In this document: in pieces, positions 59,644 through 64,000 of the stretch | Numbering within the stretch: the first letter of the stretch is position 1 | Layout of the letters: each line of letters begins with the position of its first letter | Assembly: GCA_900116485.1 (NCBI GenBank) | Contig: FPAX01000001.1 | Span: 124,001 to 188,000 of the forward strand | Direction of reading: 5' to 3' | Length of the DNA: 64,000 nucleotides | DNA from: Selenomonas sp. GACV-9 | Lineage (GTDB): Bacteria; Bacillota; Negativicutes; Selenomonadales; Selenomonadaceae | Made by a program: the position numbers and the translations under genes | The notes under the pieces: generated by a model | Told to the model about the DNA's origin: nothing | Database searches by the model: none | What the model saw: the letters and a program-made list of their open reading frames with translations, nothing else

Positions 59644-62151
59644 TTGAAAAAGAAGACGACGGAACGGAAAACGACGCGGCGGCGCAAGACGGCGGCAAAG
59701 GCCGAGGTGAAGCCGGCCAATCCGGGCCGTAAGTACGAACTGGCAGGATTGGCCTTTGTGGCCGTAAGTCTTATCTCGCTCTGTGGCCTGTTCGGATTGA
59801 ATGTCGGCTTTGTCGGGGTGTATTTTGCCAAGTGCCTGCATTATCTGTTTGGCATTGGCGCTGTCATCATATCGCTGGTTATCCTGCTGATCGGCTATCA
59901 GTATATGGCCAAGCATCATGGCCTTGTTTATTCGCCGCGATTCTTTGGTCTCGGACTTTTATTCTTATCGGTGCTGGCCATCTGGCATCATTTTGTCATT
60001 CCCGTTGGCGAGGAAATCCTGCCTGACAGCCTGCCGCGCGGCGGCGGCCTTACGGGGGGCGGCCTGTTGTTTGTCCTGCGCAAGTTTTTTGGCGTCGATG
60101 GTTCGATTATCCTGCTCGGCGTCGGCACGATCGGCTCCATCCTGCTCTCGACGACCTGGTCGCTGGCCACAGGCCTTATGAAGACCCAGCAGACTGCGGC
60201 CAAGGGGGCTAGTGCTGCTGGCGAAGCTGTCTCGGTGGCCTATGAGAAGGTGGCCGATGTCAGCGGCCGCGTGGAAGAGCGCGTCGTCGATGCGGTCAAG
60301 GAAAAGGTCAAGAATTCGTTCTACAATCAGGAGCGGGATACGCATTTTGCGCAGGCGGAGGAAGAGGAAATGCCGGCTAAGCTGGCACCGGAGATGGACG
60401 CAGCGGCACCTGTCGTGGCGGAACCAGAACCGGCACCGCTGCCTGAAGAACCGCCTGTACCTAAGTTCACGATTGAATATGGGCGCAGCAATGAAGACGA
60501 GCCTGAACTGGAGATACCGGCAAATCACGTGACGGCGCCGCATACCGAGCCGGTGGTCGCACCGTCGCCAAAGCCCATGCGCAAGAATCCGACGCCGATG
60601 CCCGAATACAGTGAGATTGCACCAATTCGCCCGGCAGCAGCTGTGCTCGATGGCTCAGAGGCTGCGGCGAAGGCAAATGAAGTGGCCCAGCCGCCCGCTA
60701 AGCCCTATGAGATGCCAAAGGTCACGGAGCTCTTGTCCAAGCATGCGAAGAAAAAGAATGCGGCGCTTGAAATCGAGATTGAGGACAATGCGCGTACCTT
60801 GCAGCAGACGCTGGCGGACTTCAAGGTCAAGGCAACCATCATCAATGCTTGCCATGGCCCAGCAGTCACGCGTTATGAGCTTGAGCCGGCACCTGGGGTC
60901 AAGGTCAGCAAGATCACGAATCTTGCCGATGATATTGCCCTGCGTTTGGCGGCATCGTCGGTGCGCATCGAGCAGATCCCAGGTAAATCAGCTATCGGCA
61001 TTGAGGTGCCGAATAAGGAGCTCGAGGGCGTTGAGCTCCGCGAGGTCTTAGAAAGCCCAAAGTTCGAGGCGGCCAAATCCCGCCTGACCGTGGGCCTTGG
61101 CATGGATATCGGCGGTCAAGCCATCTTTGCCGATCTTGCCAAGATGCCGCATCTGCTCGTCGCTGGTGCCACGGGTTCCGGTAAGTCCGTCTGCATCAAC
61201 ACCTTGATTACGAGCGTGCTGTTCAAGGCCAAGCCTGATGAGGTCAAGTTCATTCTCGTCGATCCGAAGATGGTCGAGCTCTCAGGCTATAATGGCATTC
61301 CACATCTGATGGTGCCAGTCGTCACGGACCCGAAGAAGGCGGCCTCGGTACTCAACTGGTCGGTGCAGGAGATGGAAAAGCGCTATGCCAGCTTTGCCGA
61401 GCACAACGTCCGCAATATGGACACATATAATAAGAAGTTCCCCGACGATAAGATGCCGGCCATCGTCATCATCATCGACGAGTTGGCTGACCTCATGATG
61501 GTGGCTCCCCATGATGTGGAGGACGCCATCTGCCGTCTGGCTCAGAAGGCCCGTGCGGCTGGCATCCATATGGTACTGGCCACCCAGCGTCCTTCCGTCG
61601 ATGTCATCACGGGCATCATCAAGGCTAACATTCCTTCGCGTATCTCCTTTGCCGTGTCGAGCCAGATCGACTCGCGCACGATCCTTGACCGCAGCGGTGC
61701 AGAAAAGCTGCTGGGCCGCGGCGATATGCTCTTCTATCCAGTCGGCGCATCGAAACCGCGCCGCGTGCAGGGTGCCTTTATCAGCGATGAGGAAGTGGAG
61801 GGCCTCTTAGACTTTATCCGTTCCCAGGGACAGGAAATGGAGACTAACGAGGAAATCGTTGCCTTTACCGAGCAGGCCTTGGCCGCTGAACAGGCTGAGG
61901 AGAGTGGCGGCCGCAGCAACGCGCCCAAGACTGATGAGCTATTGATGGATGCCATCAATCTCGTCATGTCGACGGGACAGGCATCGACCTCGAGTATCCA
62001 GCGCCGGTTCCGCATCGGCTATACGCGGGCAGCGCGGCTCATCGACACCATGGAGGAACTTCATATCGTCGGCCCGAATGTCGGCAGCAAGCCCCGCGAG
62101 ATCCTCATGACGACGGAGCAGGCGCAGGAAGTGGCGGCCAGCCTTTCATAA
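59644..62151 (+). CDS. ftsK: DNA translocase FtsK/SpoIIIE
   Basis: The 835-residue protein begins at TTG 59644 behind AGAGGTGATC. It has a basic N-terminus, four membrane segments (about 35-175), a proline/glutamate-rich linker (about 235-360), and the RecA-like motor with Walker [17 protein letters not shown] near 510, [19 protein letters not shown], and DELADLMMV. The C-terminal gamma winged helix (about 765-830; [20 protein letters not shown]) reads polar DNA motifs. It pumps DNA at the division septum. Confidence 0.95.
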   Translation: MKKKTTERKTTRRRKTAAKAEVKPANPGRKYELAGLAFVAVSLISLCGLFGLNVGFVGVYFAKCLHYLFGIGAVIISLVILLIGYQYMAKHHGLVYSPRFFGLGLLFLSVLAIWHHFVIPVGEEILPDSLPRGGGLTGGGLLFVLRKFFGVDGSIILLGVGTIGSILLSTTWSLATGLMKTQQTAAKGASAAGEAVSVAYEKVADVSGRVEERVVDAVKEKVKNSFYNQERDTHFAQAEEEEMPAKLAPEMDAAAPVVAEPEPAPLPEEPPVPKFTIEYGRSNEDEPELEIPANHVTAPHTEPVVAPSPKPMRKNPTPMPEYSEIAPIRPAAAVLDGSEAAAKANEVAQPPAKPYEMPKVTELLSKHAKKKNAALEIEIEDNARTLQQTLADFKVKATIINACHGPAVTRYELEPAPGVKVSKITNLADDIALRLAASSVRIEQIPGKSAIGIEVPNKELEGVELREVLESPKFEAAKSRLTVGLGMDIGGQAIFADLAKMPHLLVAGATGSGKSVCINTLITSVLFKAKPDEVKFILVDPKMVELSGYNGIPHLMVPVVTDPKKAASVLNWSVQEMEKRYASFAEHNVRNMDTYNKKFPDDKMPAIVIIIDELADLMMVAPHDVEDAICRLAQKARAAGIHMVLATQRPSVDVITGIIKANIPSRISFAVSSQIDSRTILDRSGAEKLLGRGDMLFYPVGASKPRRVQGAFISDEEVEGLLDFIRSQGQEMETNEEIVAFTEQALAAEQAEESGGRSNAPKTDELLMDAINLVMSTGQASTSSIQRRFRIGYTRAARLIDTMEELHIVGPNVGSKPREILMTTEQAQEVAASLS

Positions 62152-62178
62152 GGCAAATCGTAAACCTGTAATAAAACG

Positions 62179-62208
62179 TTTCACAAGCGTGGAAAAATAT
62201 GGTAAAAT
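62179..62208 (+). promoter_or_regulatory. Possible promoter for alaS
   Basis: TTTCAC (62179-62184) and TAAAAT (62203-62208), spacing 18. The leader up to the start codon is only about 70 bases, too short for a T-box. Confidence 0.4.
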
Positions 62209-62282
62209 AATCAACTAGATGTTCTATAAACACAACAGTGATAAAGTCACTGCTGAAAATACCTATATGGGGGTAGATTTTT

Positions 62283-64000
62283 TTGAAGTATATGAGTGGT
62301 AACGAACTGCGCGAAGCATATCTGCAGTTCTTTTCCGAGAAAAAAGGCCATCTGCGCCTGCCGAGTTTCTCTCTGATCCCGAAAGATGACCCGACGCTCC
62401 TGCTGATTGGTGCAGGCATGGCGCCGCTGAAGCCGTTCTTCACGGGCAAGATGAAGCCGCCTCGCACGCGCGTCACGACGAGCCAGCGCTGCGTCCGTAC
62501 CGGCGATATCGAGAACGTCGGCCGCACGGCACGTCATCAGACGTTCTTCGAGATGCTGGGCAACTTCTCGTTCGGCGACTACTTCAAGGGCGAGGCTATC
62601 CCCTGGGCTTGGGAGTTCCTGACGGAAGTCGTCGAGCTGCCGAAGGAGAAGCTCTGGGTAACGGTTTATCCGGATGATGATGAGGCTATCGAGATCTGGA
62701 AATCCCAGCCGGGCTTCCCCCAGGATCATATCGTCAAGATGGAAGACAACTTCTGGGAAATCGGCCCTGGCCCGTGCGGCCCGGACTCCGAGATCTACAT
62801 CGACCTCGGCGAGGAGCGCGGCTGCGGTTCGCCGGACTGCGCAGTAGGCTGCGACTGCGACCGTTATCTTGAGATCTGGAACCTCGTATTCACGCAGTAT
62901 GACAAGCAGGAAGATGGTTCCTATGCCAACCTCGCGCATAAGAACATCGATACGGGCTGCGGCCTTGAGCGTATCGCCTCCGTTGTCCAGAACAAGAAGA
63001 CGAACTTCGAGACAGACCTGCTCTATCCGATCATCGAATATGCTGCCAACGTTGCTGGCGTCAAATACGGCGAGGATGACGAGAAGGATATCTCGCTGAA
63101 GGTCATCGCTGACCATGCCCGTTCCATGGCTATCATGATCATGGATGGCATCCTGCCGTCCAACGAGGGCCGTGGCTATGTCCTGCGCCGCATCCTGCGC
63201 CGTGCTATCCGTCATGGCCGCATGCTCGGCATCAAGGACAAGTTCCTTGAGGGTGCCGTTGACGCTGCTGTCAACATCTACCGTGGCGCCAAGGATTTCG
63301 AGGAGCTCATCAACAAGGCTGACTACATCAAGAAGGTCATCAGCATCGAGGAAGACCGCTTTGCTGCTACCCTCAATCAGGGCATGGAGCTCTTGAACGG
63401 CGAGATCGAGACGGTCAAGAAGGCTGGCAAGAAGGAGCTCGATGGTCAGGTTGTCTTCAAGCTTTACGATACCTTCGGCTTCCCGTGGGAACTCACCGAG
63501 GAGATTCTGCACGAGAACGAGCTCGACCTCGACAAGGAGGGCTTCGAGAAGGCCATGGACGAGCAGCGCACGCGTGCGCGCAACGCACGTGCCGAGAACA
63601 CGCGCGTCGAGGTTCCAGACCTTTCGAGCATCGATGTCAGCAAGCTGACGGTAGACGAGACGGCCAAAGAAGGCAAAGTCGTCGCTATCTGGAAAGACGG
63701 CGTGCTCGTCGATGAGATCACGGACGGCGAAGAGGCTGGCATCATCCTCGACAAGACGCCGTTCTACGCCGAAGGCGGCGGACAGGTCGGCGACGAGGGT
63801 ATGCTGGTCAGCGAGTTCGGTCGCATCAAGGCTGTCAATGCCAAGAAGCTGCCGGATGGCACGGTATACCATGTTGCCTATGTTGAGGAAGGCCAGCTCA
63901 AGGTCGGCGAGACGGTCAAGATCGAAGTCGACCAGACGAAGAAACTGGCTTCGGCCCGCAACCATACGGCTACCCATCTGCTGCAGGCTGCCCTCAAGCA
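62283..64000 (+). CDS. alaS: Alanyl-tRNA synthetase (5' part; runs off the window)
   Basis: An open frame from TTG 62283 (GGGGG upstream; ATG three codons later is an alternative) runs to the end of the window, giving about 572 residues without a stop. It shows the class II catalytic domain: ELREAYLQFFSEKKGHLRLP, the TSQRCVRTGDIENVGRTARH segment, EMLGNFSFGDYFK, WNLVFTQYD and GCGLERIASV. The start of the editing domain follows with ARNHTATHLLQAALK (HxxxH). Full-length AlaRS is about 870 residues, so roughly a third is missing. Confidence 0.96.
   Translation, partial: MKYMSGNELREAYLQFFSEKKGHLRLPSFSLIPKDDPTLLLIGAGMAPLKPFFTGKMKPPRTRVTTSQRCVRTGDIENVGRTARHQTFFEMLGNFSFGDYFKGEAIPWAWEFLTEVVELPKEKLWVTVYPDDDEAIEIWKSQPGFPQDHIVKMEDNFWEIGPGPCGPDSEIYIDLGEERGCGSPDCAVGCDCDRYLEIWNLVFTQYDKQEDGSYANLAHKNIDTGCGLERIASVVQNKKTNFETDLLYPIIEYAANVAGVKYGEDDEKDISLKVIADHARSMAIMIMDGILPSNEGRGYVLRRILRRAIRHGRMLGIKDKFLEGAVDAAVNIYRGAKDFEELINKADYIKKVISIEEDRFAATLNQGMELLNGEIETVKKAGKKELDGQVVFKLYDTFGFPWELTEEILHENELDLDKEGFEKAMDEQRTRARNARAENTRVEVPDLSSIDVSKLTVDETAKEGKVVAIWKDGVLVDEITDGEEAGIILDKTPFYAEGGGQVGDEGMLVSEFGRIKAVNAKKLPDGTVYHVAYVEEGQLKVGETVKIEVDQTKKLASARNHTATHLLQAALK

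Noticed and set aside
62247..63977. Minus-strand open frame of 576 codons
   Set aside because: It lies wholly antisense to alaS, whose protein is unmistakable. The frame is a by-product of GC-rich codon bias.

Overview
The window looks like a chromosome segment of a diderm Firmicute (Negativicutes, Selenomonadaceae; Selenomonas-like). This is inferred from gene content. Firmicute-type housekeeping genes (ArgR, MutS2, ScpA/ScpB, YolD plus a UvrX-type Y-family polymerase, QueH, a SpoIID-domain protein) sit beside a two-partner secretion pair, which needs an outer membrane. Core genes are GC-rich, tightly packed and almost all on the + strand. Shine-Dalgarno sites are strong and TTG starts are common.

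Layout. 1-15.9 kb: tlyA-nadK-argR-recN, two small unknown genes, a Nudix hydrolase, an M50 protease, scpA-scpB, a U32 peptidase, mutS2, a class A penicillin-binding protein and tyrS. 16-22.5 kb: a CAP-domain protein behind a long, apparently structured leader RNA, then a TpsB transporter and its TpsA exoprotein. 22.5-36.8 kb: yebC-ruvC and ruvA-ruvB-queH-spoIID-queA, normally one locus, split by about 8.3 kb of accessory DNA. That island carries a UPF0756 protein, a DcuC-like transporter with two M20 amidohydrolases, two blocks of type I-E-like CRISPR repeats without cas genes, a ribbon-helix-helix/coiled-coil gene with its own operators, AT-rich coiled-coil genes, gene remnants and a 46-residue membrane protein.

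37-51 kb holds the most unusual content: a co-directional 12-gene cluster encoding a von Willebrand A lipoprotein, a 730-residue sheath-like protein, three related tube-like (Hcp-like) proteins, a J-domain protein, two FHA proteins, a PP2C phosphatase, a PP2C-like/TPR membrane protein, a Sel1-repeat protein and a 924-residue Hsp70-like ATPase. I read it as a candidate undescribed tubular or contractile assembly with phospho-threonine control and a chaperone pair. No kinase, baseplate, spike or ClpV gene is present in the window.

51-64 kb: a UvrD-type helicase, a membrane protein, a yolD/Y-family polymerase operon on the minus strand, tRNA-Lys(CTT), surE, an S-adenosylhomocysteine hydrolase with an adjacent SAH/MTA deaminase, ftsK and the 5' part of alaS.

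One DNA-level signal crosses several regions: the palindrome TGACNNGTCA. I found it 14 times between 28.6 and 56.7 kb, often in pairs 12-14 bp apart, in both coding and non-coding DNA, and noticed none in the first 28 kb. All functional calls rest on reading motifs and context; no database search was possible.
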